The notes under the pieces: model-generated
Database searches by the model: none
What the model saw: only the letters and a program-made list of their open reading frames with translations
What the model was told of the DNA's origin: nothing
Program-made: the position numbers and the translations under genes
Assembly (NCBI GenBank): GCA_023434025.1
Contig: JAEYTL010000037.1
Span: 103,158-167,157 of the forward strand
Length of the DNA stretch: 64,000 bases
Reading direction: 5' to 3'
Source: Bacteroidota bacterium
Lineage (GTDB): Bacteria; Bacteroidota; Bacteroidia; Flavobacteriales; Flavobacteriaceae
Part shown: positions 35,252-42,476 of the stretch, in pieces
Layout: every line of letters starts with the position of its first letter
How positions within the stretch are numbered: position 1 is the stretch's first letter

Positions 35252-38200
35252 ATGAGTACTCAACAAACAAGCTATGACAAAAAATCTCGTAAAAAAGATT
35301 TTGCACAACACGCTAAAAAAATATATACAGCGATTCGTGAATTAGACCCTGAATTAGCTACTAAAAGAGCTATCTGGGAGTTATTTCAAAATGCTTTGGA
35401 TCTTTCAAAGCAGAATGATACTATCATAAAAATATACAAACAAAATGGAAGCTTAAAGTTTGAACACAACGGAAAGCCCTTTGATGAAGATTCGTTGTCA
35501 AGTCTTATCAAGCAAACGAGTGATAAAACATTTGGAGACAATACAGAAAATACTGGTCAATATGGAACTGGCTTTTTAACTACTCATATTTATGGAAAAA
35601 ATTTTAGCATATTTGGTAGTGTAGAAACTGAAGACAATGGTATTAAGGAACTGAATGATTTTAAAATTAATAGAGAAGCTATAGATATTGATAGCTTAAT
35701 ACTAAAAATAGAAGCACAAGATACAGAGGCAAGGAATATTTGTGCTGACAATAAGTTTAGTTTAGATACTCATAAAGAAACTACATCATTTTTATATGAA
35801 AGATCTCAGAACACAGAGAAATATATTGAGGAAATGATTGAATATATTCCAAGCGTATTACCTTATGTGTTCATTTTTAATGAAAAATTACAAAGAGTTG
35901 AAATAATTGTAGATGGGCAAGAAGCTATTTTCAGCAGATTAGAAAATAGTAAGCAAAATGGTTTATCCCTTGATATTAATGGTAAGCCTCAGAGGTTTGA
36001 TTTTATAGCTTTTAAAGAAAACGATATTAAAATCATTCTACCCAATAGTATTGATGATCTACATGAGTTTCCAAAGCTGTTCTTGTATTATCCATTAATT
36101 GGAACAGAAAATATTGGTTTTAATTTTATCATCCATTCTAAAAACTTTAGACCTAATGAGAAACGGAGTTCAATATTTCTTGAAGCAAAGAATATTGAAC
36201 TTGAATCAGATGTAAATTTGAATAAAGAAATATTAAGAAGTTCTTTTGAATTAGTAAAACGACATATCTCAGAAAACATTGAATTAGATATTTTACCATT
36301 TGCCAATATTCAACTAGCAAATAACTGTTTCTTAGATGAGCTAAAATCTGACTTTATTTCTTTTTATAAAGAGTTGGAAAGAATCAAATTAGAAGATGGA
36401 TCTTTAACAAGTCTTTCAAGAATTCATTTCTTTAATGAAGAAATATTGAAATATAATATAGAAGAACTTAGATCAGTATACAATGTAGTAGCACAATTTT
36501 ATAATTTACCTTCGTTTGACAAATATATATACTTATGTAAGCTTGTGAATGAGTGGGGTGATTTTGGATTCATTAAAATTGGATTAGAAGAGATTTTGAA
36601 GAAGATTGAAATTAAAACAGAACTTCAATACGATAAAATTCTTGACAAGGTCAGTTATTTAAAACTAATTGAGCTAATATCTGATAATATCGAACTACTC
36701 AATAAACATAGAGTCATTCCGAATATTCACAAGCAATTTATGTCTTATAAAGACCTAAGGCGTTGGGATAAAATTGAAGAAGATCTAATCTTAATAATGG
36801 ATAATCTTAATGCAGAAGTTTCTTCTACATATCTACTCAATGATTTCTACTCAATCAATAATATTCAAGAATACACACGGGAACATTATAAAGAACACAT
36901 CAATAATTTTTGTACTTCCTTATTTAGTGAAATTGATAAATATGAAGGAACCTCAATAGGGAAAACGAGATATCATTCCTTGATAAAATGGCTAAACTAT
37001 TTTATTGGATTGAATAAAACAACTAAAATAAATATTGAATTAAGTGATTTCTTATTAGAATATTATAAATTAGAGAAAACTGAGAATAAGCTCAACAGTC
37101 CTACATCTATTTTGCAATATGATAGCCAAATAAAATTGTTAGCCAGACTTTTTGTTTTAGATCTAAGGAATCAAGATGGAAATTCTATAAAAGTATATCT
37201 ACCTCAATTGGAGAAATTTGTCTCAATTTTATTTGAATCACCAGAGCTTAAGAAAAATTTATTAGATAAACTAGAATGTTATCCTGCTCAGTCCTATAAA
37301 TTATGTAGTGTTAAAGAGCTAAAGATTGATAAGGTCTTAGATTTGGACTTTAAGAATAAATACAATGAAATCACTGGAGGAGACATTTTTAATGATTTGG
37401 TTATATCAAATTTTGAAAAATATCTACAACATCAGGATTCTATTATAGCAAATACATTAGGAAAAGAAATTGAAGATATTCTTTTAGGAGGTAAAGAATT
37501 ATATAAAAATGTTTTAGAGAATGATAATAGTCCAGAATTACTTGAATTATTATTAGATCTTATAGACCATATATCAAAAGCGGATTCAAAATGGGGCGAG
37601 TGGTTAACAAAATTGAATAAAGAGAAAGAAGAGATCTTATTATCAAAATTTAAAGATGATCAAACAAGAAATAGTTTGTTTTCAATACTTTCAAAATCAT
37701 CTGATAAGATACAGTTATTGGGAAAATTATCAGAGATTGAAGACTTGGAGGAACTTATTAAAAAAGGAAATGAAAAATTAAAAGAAGAAGCAAGGCAAAA
37801 ACAACATACTGATTACATAAAGAAGGTCGGTATTAAAATTCAAGACTTGATTGAAAATCAGCTAGACAAAGAGTTAGCCAAAACAATTGAACTTTTAGCA
37901 TCAGACAAAGATGAAAAACTCATAAAGAGAGAGGAACAAAACGGGCAAGATTTCATAATTTATAAAAATGGAAATCCTGTTTATTACATTGAAGTAAAAT
38001 CAAAATGGGATGAGAACGGAAGATTCTTATTGAGTAAAAATCAAACTGAGAAGTGTGCAGAACAAAAAAAGAATTATGCCGTAGTTTCCGTTAATGTAGA
38101 TAGGTATAAAAGAGAAAAAAGTAAAAATACTGAAAATATCAACTTTGATGATTTAACTAGTTATATTAAAGTAAATAGTGATTTAGGAAAAGATTTTGAG

Positions 38201-38353
38201 AAATTGTTATCGGAAAATATCATTTTAAATGAGAATAATAGCCCTAAATTAGTAGATTATAATGGGCTCATTCCTCAAAAAATTATTGATAAGGAAGGTG
38301 AGTTTTTTGATTCGTTTATGAATGATTTAAAATTGTTTTTGATATCTAATTAG
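35252..38353 (+). CDS. GHKL ATPase (sacsin/MORC-like) fused to C-terminal DUF3883
   Basis: 1033 aa. The N-terminus is an Hsp90-type ATP-binding fold: N box ELFQNALD with Glu43/Asn47, G1-like HNGKPF (72-77), and G2 GQYGTGF (102-108). About 350-880 is helical with no known domain. The C-terminus has a second DUF3883-type nuclease core, DFIIYKNGNPVYYIEVKSK with Glu914-Lys916 (ExK). GHKL ATPases in restriction-type operons with SNF2 motors and methylases have been reported, and sacsin-like ATPase plus DUF3883 fusions fit that. It is separated from the HEPN gene by 74 nt, so it may have its own promoter. No terminator was seen in the 200 nt that follow. Confidence 0.86.
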   Translation: MSTQQTSYDKKSRKKDFAQHAKKIYTAIRELDPELATKRAIWELFQNALDLSKQNDTIIKIYKQNGSLKFEHNGKPFDEDSLSSLIKQTSDKTFGDNTENTGQYGTGFLTTHIYGKNFSIFGSVETEDNGIKELNDFKINREAIDIDSLILKIEAQDTEARNICADNKFSLDTHKETTSFLYERSQNTEKYIEEMIEYIPSVLPYVFIFNEKLQRVEIIVDGQEAIFSRLENSKQNGLSLDINGKPQRFDFIAFKENDIKIILPNSIDDLHEFPKLFLYYPLIGTENIGFNFIIHSKNFRPNEKRSSIFLEAKNIELESDVNLNKEILRSSFELVKRHISENIELDILPFANIQLANNCFLDELKSDFISFYKELERIKLEDGSLTSLSRIHFFNEEILKYNIEELRSVYNVVAQFYNLPSFDKYIYLCKLVNEWGDFGFIKIGLEEILKKIEIKTELQYDKILDKVSYLKLIELISDNIELLNKHRVIPNIHKQFMSYKDLRRWDKIEEDLILIMDNLNAEVSSTYLLNDFYSINNIQEYTREHYKEHINNFCTSLFSEIDKYEGTSIGKTRYHSLIKWLNYFIGLNKTTKINIELSDFLLEYYKLEKTENKLNSPTSILQYDSQIKLLARLFVLDLRNQDGNSIKVYLPQLEKFVSILFESPELKKNLLDKLECYPAQSYKLCSVKELKIDKVLDLDFKNKYNEITGGDIFNDLVISNFEKYLQHQDSIIANTLGKEIEDILLGGKELYKNVLENDNSPELLELLLDLIDHISKADSKWGEWLTKLNKEKEEILLSKFKDDQTRNSLFSILSKSSDKIQLLGKLSEIEDLEELIKKGNEKLKEEARQKQHTDYIKKVGIKIQDLIENQLDKELAKTIELLASDKDEKLIKREEQNGQDFIIYKNGNPVYYIEVKSKWDENGRFLLSKNQTEKCAEQKKNYAVVSVNVDRYKREKSKNTENINFDDLTSYIKVNSDLGKDFEKLLSENIILNENNSPKLVDYNGLIPQKIIDKEGEFFDSFMNDLKLFLISN

Positions 38354-38553
38354 GAAAGTATAGATATCAAGCACAAAATACAACCGGAATTTAGTCAGTG
38401 AAGTATAATAAGTACTTTCTATCTATATTAGAAATCGATGCTCTAACCCCTATACCTCTTTATCATTCCGTATAATTGTAAAAAGATGAAAAATAAGCAT
38501 TAACCACTAGTTATTGTTACAATTTACTATTTATTGGTGTTTTATAGCTAATA
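38354..38553. other. Right end of the element, no gene seen
   Basis: About 200 nt between the GHKL gene stop and attR. AT-rich, without an open frame worth listing. It may contain recombinase arm-type sites but none can be named by eye. Confidence 0.4.
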
Positions 38554-38566
38554 CAGGTGGGACCAC
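38554..38566 (+). other. attR: second copy of the tRNA 3'-end core
   Basis: CAGGTGGGACCAC is identical to 16729-16741. What follows (AAAAAGTGCC...) is a terminator that would have followed the tRNA before integration, so this is the chromosomal side of the insertion. Confidence 0.82.
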
Positions 38567-38593
38567 AAAAAGTGCCTTAATGGCACTTTTTTT
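38567..38593 (+). terminator. Displaced native tRNA terminator
   Basis: AAAAAGTGCC / GGCACTTTTT with loop TTAAT and a T run, directly after the attR core. Confidence 0.75.
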
Positions 38594-38598
38594 ATTAA

Positions 38599-38901
38599 AT
38601 GAAGTATATGCCTTATTGTTATATATTATATAGCCCTTCAAAAAACACCTATTACACAGGTTTCACTCAATCTGATTTGACTGATAGAATTTCCAAACAC
38701 AATTCAGGTTTTTACGACAAAACATATTCTTCATTCTGTAATGATTGGACTTTATACCTGAGTATTGATTGTGTTGATGTTAATCAAGCCTTAAAAATTG
38801 AAAAGCACATTAAAAGGATGAAGAGTAAGGTTTACATTGAAAATTTAAAAAAATACCCTGAAATTGTGGTTAAACTTTTAGAATTATATAAAAGCACCTG
38901 A
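38599..38901 (+). CDS. Small GIY-YIG nuclease domain protein
   Basis: 100 aa from ATG 38599 (an alternative ATG at 38608 gives MPYCYILYS). The GIY-like motif is CYILYSPSKNTYYTGFT; then LTDRISKHNSG with Arg, a central EKHIKRMK, and a C-terminal helix. It is the stand-alone GIY-YIG size (UPF0213-like). The frame ends AAA AGC ACC TGA: the last residues and the stop codon come from a tRNA-derived repeat that also carries an 18-bp palindrome (38893-38935). The gene is enclosed by the 10-bp inverted repeat GTGGGACCAC (38557-38566) / GTGGTCCCAC (38926-38935). Function in this setting is unknown. Confidence 0.82.
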   Translation: MKYMPYCYILYSPSKNTYYTGFTQSDLTDRISKHNSGFYDKTYSSFCNDWTLYLSIDCVDVNQALKIEKHIKRMKSKVYIENLKKYPEIVVKLLELYKST

Positions 38902-38935
38902 CTCTCCCGATAGCTATCGGGACAGGTGGTCCCAC
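38893..38935 (+). repeat. tRNA-Met fragment with the same 18-bp palindrome
   Basis: AGCACCTGACTC, then TCCCGATAGCTATCGGGA, then CAGGTGGTCCC, i.e. the anticodon-arm region of tRNA-Met with ATAAT replaced by the palindrome. A 37-nt block (38893-38929) is identical to 16617-16653. It overlaps the last nine bases of the GIY-YIG gene and provides its stop codon. Confidence 0.85.
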
Positions 38936-38942
38936 AGTATTT

Positions 38943-38978
38943 AAAGCACTTTACATCATTTTGTAAGTGCTTTTTTTA
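38943..38978 (+). terminator. Terminator after the GIY-YIG gene
   Basis: AAAGCACTTTAC pairs with GTAAGTGCTTT (one bulge), then TTTTTTATTAACTGAA. The same T-run/ATTAAnTGAA tail follows the displaced tRNA terminator at 38567. Confidence 0.75.
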
Positions 38979-39073
38979 TTAACTGAAACCTAGCTGAAAC
39001 ATTTTATTGATATGGAAAGCACAGTTTATAATCCATATAAGGGACCAAGTCCAAAACCTGTGGACTTGGAGAA

Positions 39074-39304
39074 TTAAGCATGTAAATTAGTTAGTCTGAA
39101 GAGGAAGAATTCTATATTTTTGATCCCTCTAAATTTGCTTCTGAAGGCTTTGGTTTTTGCATTGAAAGATTCGGCTGAGGCGTTTGTACTTCCGTTGTCA
39201 AAACAGCTTAGGATTGTTTTTATTATGATTGATTATAGTTCTTTATATTGTATGGAAGGATTTAGATTCTGTTGGGTTTGTTTTTTTTCTTTGAAGTCCG
39301 ACAG
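39074..39304 (-). pseudogene. ISL3-family transposase C-terminal remnant
   Basis: On the minus strand the frame ends FDNGSTNASAESFNAKTKAF, FRSKFRGIKNIEFFLFRLT and NLHA before a stop at 39074. This is the conserved C-terminus of ISL3-type transposases (NRSTNASAESFNAKIKxFR). An in-frame TAA lies at 39233-39235, and no N-terminal two-thirds is present, so it is dead. A hairpin CCAAGTCC/GGACTTGG at 39045-39069 sits beyond the stop and may be near the old IS end. Confidence 0.85.
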
Positions 39305-39533
39305 ACACTTTTTGTAAAAAAATCTTCTCCTCACAAACCAAAAGCAAACATTTTACGTTAATATAATTTTGAAATAGAACAAGTATTCAAAAAAAATGTA
39401 CTTTTGCCGATGATTTTTGATTTTTACAGGATAAGGCCAAAAAAACAACAGCATAGTTTTTGTTTTACTGAGATTTTTACTTTATTTGTCAAAATATTTT
39501 GTTAAAGAAAAAATTTATTTACATTTACACCCT
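39305..39533. other. Non-coding stretch before the small membrane protein
   Basis: About 230 nt, AT-rich, with no gene, strong hairpin or clear promoter that I can support. It probably contains more decayed IS sequence on the left. Confidence 0.3.
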
Positions 39534-39761
39534 ATGAGAATTGTTCCAAATAAGTTTTTAATTGCCCTATTGGGATACTTTACAGGAATGGTTTCGGTAA
39601 CGTCTTATGCTTCTGCTCCGGCGATTAACCAGACACCGCCACCGCCAACACCGCCACCACCGGGTCTGCCTATAGACGGGGGCATTGTTCTTTTGTTATT
39701 ACTCGGATTATTGTTTGCTTTTTATAAATACAGTAACCGTCAAATTATAAAAAAACGCTGA
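39534..39761 (+). CDS. Small membrane protein with Pro-rich linker
   Basis: 75 aa from ATG 39534 (MRIVPNKFLIALLGYFTGMV); this start gives a clean signal peptide, whereas upstream starts add a charged extension. Signal sequence, then PAINQ, a Pro-rich run (TPPPPTPPPPG), then LPIDGGIVLLLLLGLLFAFY and a basic end KYSNRQIIKKR. LPIDGG plus one helix plus a basic tail is a common small-protein layout in flavobacteria, reminiscent of sorting signals such as PEP-CTERM, though no partner is visible here. The stop codon lies inside the terminator stem. Confidence 0.75.
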   Translation: MRIVPNKFLIALLGYFTGMVSVTSYASAPAINQTPPPPTPPPPGLPIDGGIVLLLLLGLLFAFYKYSNRQIIKKR

Positions 39762-39779
39762 AGTAATTCAGCGTTTTTT
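39751..39779. terminator. Bidirectional terminator
   Basis: AAAAACGCTGAA / TTCAGCGTTTTT around GTAA. It serves the small membrane protein gene and the convergent ribE gene. Confidence 0.85.
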
Positions 39780-39787
39780 GTCTGCTT

Positions 39788-40378
39788 TTATTTCCTCAGT
39801 CCGCTTAAACGCGAAACATATTTTCCAATCACATCAAATTCTAAATTAACCACCGTGCCTTCTGCAATCGAATGGAAATTCGTGTGTTCGTATGTGTAGG
39901 GTATAATAGCGACGCTAAATTCGTTTACTTTTGAGTTTACAACGGTCAGACTTACTCCGTTTACGGTGATGGAGCCCTTTTCAATTGTCACATTATTCAA
40001 AGCGGCATCATAACGAAACGTAAAAGACCAGCTTCCGCCGGTTTCCTTTACCGCAATACATGTGCCGGTTTGATCTACATGACCCTGCACAATATGGCCA
40101 TCCAGCCGGTCACCCAGTTTCATTGCTCTTTCCAGATTGACGTAATCGCCCTTTTTCCATGACCCTAAATTGGTCTTTTCCAAAGTTTCCTGGATAGCTG
40201 TAACCGTGTAATCATTGTTGTTAATGGCTACAACGGTCAGACAGACGCCATTGTGAGCAATACTCTGGTCAATTTTTAACTCGGAAGTGATGTTGGAGGT
40301 GATCGTGAAGTGAACATTTTCCTGCTCTTTTTCGATGGATTTTATTCTTCCGAGAGTTTCTATAATGCCGGTAAACAT
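39788..40378 (-). CDS. ribE: Riboflavin synthase alpha subunit
   Basis: 196 aa from ATG 40378 (MFTGIIETLGRIKSI), the family N-terminus; the frame is open 64 codons further upstream, overlapping pdxA, and that part is not used. Two lumazine-binding repeats are visible: GVCLTVVAINN and LGDRLDGHIVQGHVDQTG in the first, GVSLTVVNSKVNEFSVAIIP and YTYEHTNF in the second. It converts two 6,7-dimethyl-8-ribityllumazine molecules to riboflavin. Divergent from pdxA over 58 bp. Confidence 0.95.
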   Translation of the reverse strand: MFTGIIETLGRIKSIEKEQENVHFTITSNITSELKIDQSIAHNGVCLTVVAINNNDYTVTAIQETLEKTNLGSWKKGDYVNLERAMKLGDRLDGHIVQGHVDQTGTCIAVKETGGSWSFTFRYDAALNNVTIEKGSITVNGVSLTVVNSKVNEFSVAIIPYTYEHTNFHSIAEGTVVNLEFDVIGKYVSRLSGLRK

Positions 40379-40436
40379 TTGTGGTTTTATTTTCTTAAAT
40401 TTGCACTTCAAAAATAGCAATAAATTACGTCTTGTC

Positions 40437-41486
40437 ATGGTTAAAAAAGCAGAAAATATTCTCGTAGGAATTTCAATCGGAGATTTAAACGGAATTGGAA
40501 GCGAAGTGGTTCTTAAAACATTTGAAGATTCAAGAATGTTGGAACTTTGCACGCCGGTAATTTTTGCCAATGTAAAAATGCTTTCTTACCTCCGGAAAAG
40601 TTTTGACTCTACGGCAACGCTCCACGGAATAGATAAATTGGATCAGATTGTTCCCGGAAAAATCAATGTCTTTAACCTCTGGAAAGACAGTTTTAATCTG
40701 GAATATGGTGTAGCCAATGACATTGTAGGGAGCTATGCTGTTAAGTCTTTTGCGGCGGCTGTAAAAGCTTTGAAAGAGGGTGTGGTTGATGTTTTGGTAA
40801 CCGCTCCTGTAAACAAATATAACATTCAATCGGAAGAATTTAAATTTCCGGGTCACACCGATTATCTAAACCAGGAACTGGAAGGAGATGCTCTTATGCT
40901 GATGGTCAGCGGATCGCTCAGGGTTGGGTTATTGACCGATCATGTGCCGGTAACAGAAGTTGCGAAGCATTTGACTGAAAAACTGATCATGCAAAAAATA
41001 GCAACGGTTAAGCAAACCCTTATTCAGGATTTTAAAATAGGAAAGCCTAAAATTGCTGTTTTAGGACTGAATCCGCATTGTGGAGACAATGGAGTAATCG
41101 GTAAGGAAGACGATGAAATCATCCGACCTGCGGTTAAAAAATTATTTGATGCCGGCACATTTGTTTTTGGGCCCTATGCGGCAGACAGCTTCTTTGGGAA
41201 TGATATGCACGAAAAATTTGATGCCGTAATTGCCTGTTACCACGATCAGGGATTGATTCCGTTTAAGACCCTTTCATTCGGAAGTGGTGTGAACTATACT
41301 GCCGGACTAAATAAAATCAGAACATCACCGGATCACGGAACGGCTTTTGAGATTGCAGGAAAAAACAAAGCAGATTTTAATTCGTTCAAAGAAGCCGTTT
41401 ATTTGGCTATTGATATATACAAAGCGAGAATTGACCATGCCCAAATCACGGAAAAACCTTTGAAAACGAAGGAAAAACAGTTTTAA
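40437..41486 (+). CDS. pdxA: 4-hydroxythreonine-4-phosphate dehydrogenase
   Basis: 349 aa from ATG 40437 (MVKKAENILVGISIGDLNGI). Motifs: GDLNGIGSEVVLKTF, TAPVNK, GHTDYL, the ATDHVPV-like LLTDHVPV, LGLNPHCGDNG, and CYHDQGLIPFK plus HGTAFEIAGK. It is the PdxA dehydrogenase of vitamin B6 synthesis. Flavobacteria often place it in front of yceD-rpmF-fabH, as here. A -7-like TAAATTTG at 40396-40403 precedes it, with a TTG 14 bp upstream (shorter than consensus). Confidence 0.95.
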   Translation: MVKKAENILVGISIGDLNGIGSEVVLKTFEDSRMLELCTPVIFANVKMLSYLRKSFDSTATLHGIDKLDQIVPGKINVFNLWKDSFNLEYGVANDIVGSYAVKSFAAAVKALKEGVVDVLVTAPVNKYNIQSEEFKFPGHTDYLNQELEGDALMLMVSGSLRVGLLTDHVPVTEVAKHLTEKLIMQKIATVKQTLIQDFKIGKPKIAVLGLNPHCGDNGVIGKEDDEIIRPAVKKLFDAGTFVFGPYAADSFFGNDMHEKFDAVIACYHDQGLIPFKTLSFGSGVNYTAGLNKIRTSPDHGTAFEIAGKNKADFNSFKEAVYLAIDIYKARIDHAQITEKPLKTKEKQF

Positions 41487-41509
41487 ACAAAAAAATGTTT
41501 ATAACTGTC

Positions 41510-41537
41510 TTGGATTTGCGATAATTTTATATCTTTG
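41510..41537 (+). promoter_or_regulatory. Promoter of the yceD-rpmF-fabH-acc cluster
   Basis: TTG at 41510-41512, 17-nt spacer, TATCTTTG at 41530-41537: a textbook TTG-N17-TAnnTTTG Bacteroidota promoter. Transcription would start near 41543, giving a ~28-nt leader before ATG 41571. It also argues against a TTG start at 41535. Confidence 0.7.
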
Positions 41538-41570
41538 CAAACCAAATTTTTGGGACAAATTGCTGTGGAG

Positions 41571-42110
41571 ATGAAAGTATCTAATGAATTTTTAATCCCG
41601 TTTATCGGATTAAAGCAGGGAAAACATCAATTTGACTATCAAATAGATAAAACGTTCTTTGATCGCTTCGAATACGATGAATTTGAAAGCTGTGATGTAA
41701 AGGTACAGGTTGTTTTAGAAAAAAAAACAACTATGCTCGAATTGCATTTTAAACACAAAGGAACAGTACATGTTCCCTGTGACCTGACCGGAGAGCCGTT
41801 TGATTTGCCTGTAAAAGGAAAAATAGATGTGGTGGTGCAGTTTGGAGATGCTTTTAATGACGAAAATGAAGAGTTGCTGATACTTCCGCACGGAGAACAT
41901 CAGGTGGATGTGTCACAGTATATCTATGAAATGATTGTGCTTTCGGTTCCGTTAAAAAGAGTTCATCCCGGTGTAAAAGACGGAACATTGAAATCGGAAG
42001 CAATCGAAAAATTAGAGCAACTGGCAGTCAAAGCGAAAAAAGAAGAAACAAAAAAAGAAGAAACCGATCCGCGTTGGGATCAATTAAAAAAACTATTAAC
42101 GGATAAATAA
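41571..42110 (+). CDS. yceD: YceD/DUF177 family protein
   Basis: 179 aa from ATG 41571 (MKVSNEFLIPFIGLKQGKHQ), downstream of the promoter. The DUF177 pattern includes FDYQIDKTFFDRF, the CDLTGEPFDLPVKGKIDVVV core and a charged C-terminus ending RWDQLKKLL. YceD-type proteins are linked to 23S rRNA biogenesis and nearly always precede rpmF, as here with 9 nt between. Confidence 0.92.
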   Translation: MKVSNEFLIPFIGLKQGKHQFDYQIDKTFFDRFEYDEFESCDVKVQVVLEKKTTMLELHFKHKGTVHVPCDLTGEPFDLPVKGKIDVVVQFGDAFNDENEELLILPHGEHQVDVSQYIYEMIVLSVPLKRVHPGVKDGTLKSEAIEKLEQLAVKAKKEETKKEETDPRWDQLKKLLTDK

Positions 42111-42119
42111 TATAGTAAA

Positions 42120-42314
42120 ATGGCACATCCAAAGAGAAAAACCTCGAAAACCAGAAGAGACAAAAGAAGAACTCATTATAAAGCAACTGCAGCTCAAATT
42201 GCAACTTGCCCGGTAACAGGAGAAGCACATTTATACCACAGAGCTTACTGGCATGAAGGTAAAATGTACTACCGAGGACAAGTAGTAATTGATAAAACAG
42301 AAGCTGTTGCTTAG
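42120..42314 (+). CDS. rpmF: 50S ribosomal protein L32
   Basis: 64 aa. Starts MAHPKRKTSKTRRDKRRTH, with AATCPVTGEAHLYHRAYW. The zinc-type CxxC pairs are reduced to a single Cys (CPVTG), the C-minus form of L32. Terminator at 42337. Confidence 0.97.
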   Translation: MAHPKRKTSKTRRDKRRTHYKATAAQIATCPVTGEAHLYHRAYWHEGKMYYRGQVVIDKTEAVA

Positions 42315-42336
42315 TACTTTCTTATCGTATATAGAT

Positions 42337-42362
42337 AAACTCTCACCTTGTGGGAGTTTTTT
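42337..42362 (+). terminator. Terminator after rpmF
   Basis: AAACTCTCAC / GTGGGAGTTT with loop CTT and a T run. It probably partly separates yceD-rpmF from fabH. Confidence 0.8.
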
Positions 42363-42476
42363 TGTTATACCTGTATTTTAATAAAATAAGCCTTTCCAAA
42401 ACAATTAAGTTTAGATTTTTTTTTGTAATTTCCACCTCTTTTAACCTTTACGGGAAAAGAAAAACAATCAAACCCT

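Larger units (their letters stand above)
16742..38566 (+). mobile_element. Integrative element of about 21.8 kb in tRNA-Met (satellite- or plasmid-like)
   Basis: Bounded by the 13-bp direct repeat of the tRNA 3' end and visibly more AT-rich than the flanks. It contains an HTH gene, an SF3 helicase-exonuclease, a family-A DNA polymerase, a putative initiator, a tyrosine integrase, a two-wHTH Rep-like protein, iteron-like repeats, lipoproteins, and a multi-gene restriction/defence operon. No relaxase, coupling protein, type IV secretion, capsid, portal or terminase gene is visible. This favours a self-replicating integrative element or phage satellite over an ICE or a complete prophage. All rightward genes face away from the tRNA. 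Confidence 0.85.

Noticed and set aside
27593..38353. Assigning the operon to DISARM, BREX or Dnd
   Set aside because: Genes diagnostic of those systems (DrmA/DrmB, PglX/BrxC/PglZ, DndC/D) are absent; a methylase and a helicase alone are not enough.
16742..38566. Integrative conjugative element (ICE)
   Set aside because: No relaxase, coupling protein or type IV secretion gene could be recognised; replication and integration genes alone do not support conjugation.
39120..39317. Plus-strand open frame of 65 codons
   Set aside because: It is antisense to the ISL3 transposase tail, whose conserved motif on the minus strand explains the region.
40379..40570. Extended N-terminus of ribE
   Set aside because: It would overlap the pdxA start and lacks similarity to riboflavin synthase; MFTGIIE at 40378 is the family start.
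41535..41570. TTG start for yceD at 41535
   Set aside because: It lies within the promoter -7 box; ATG 41571 matches the family N-terminus.
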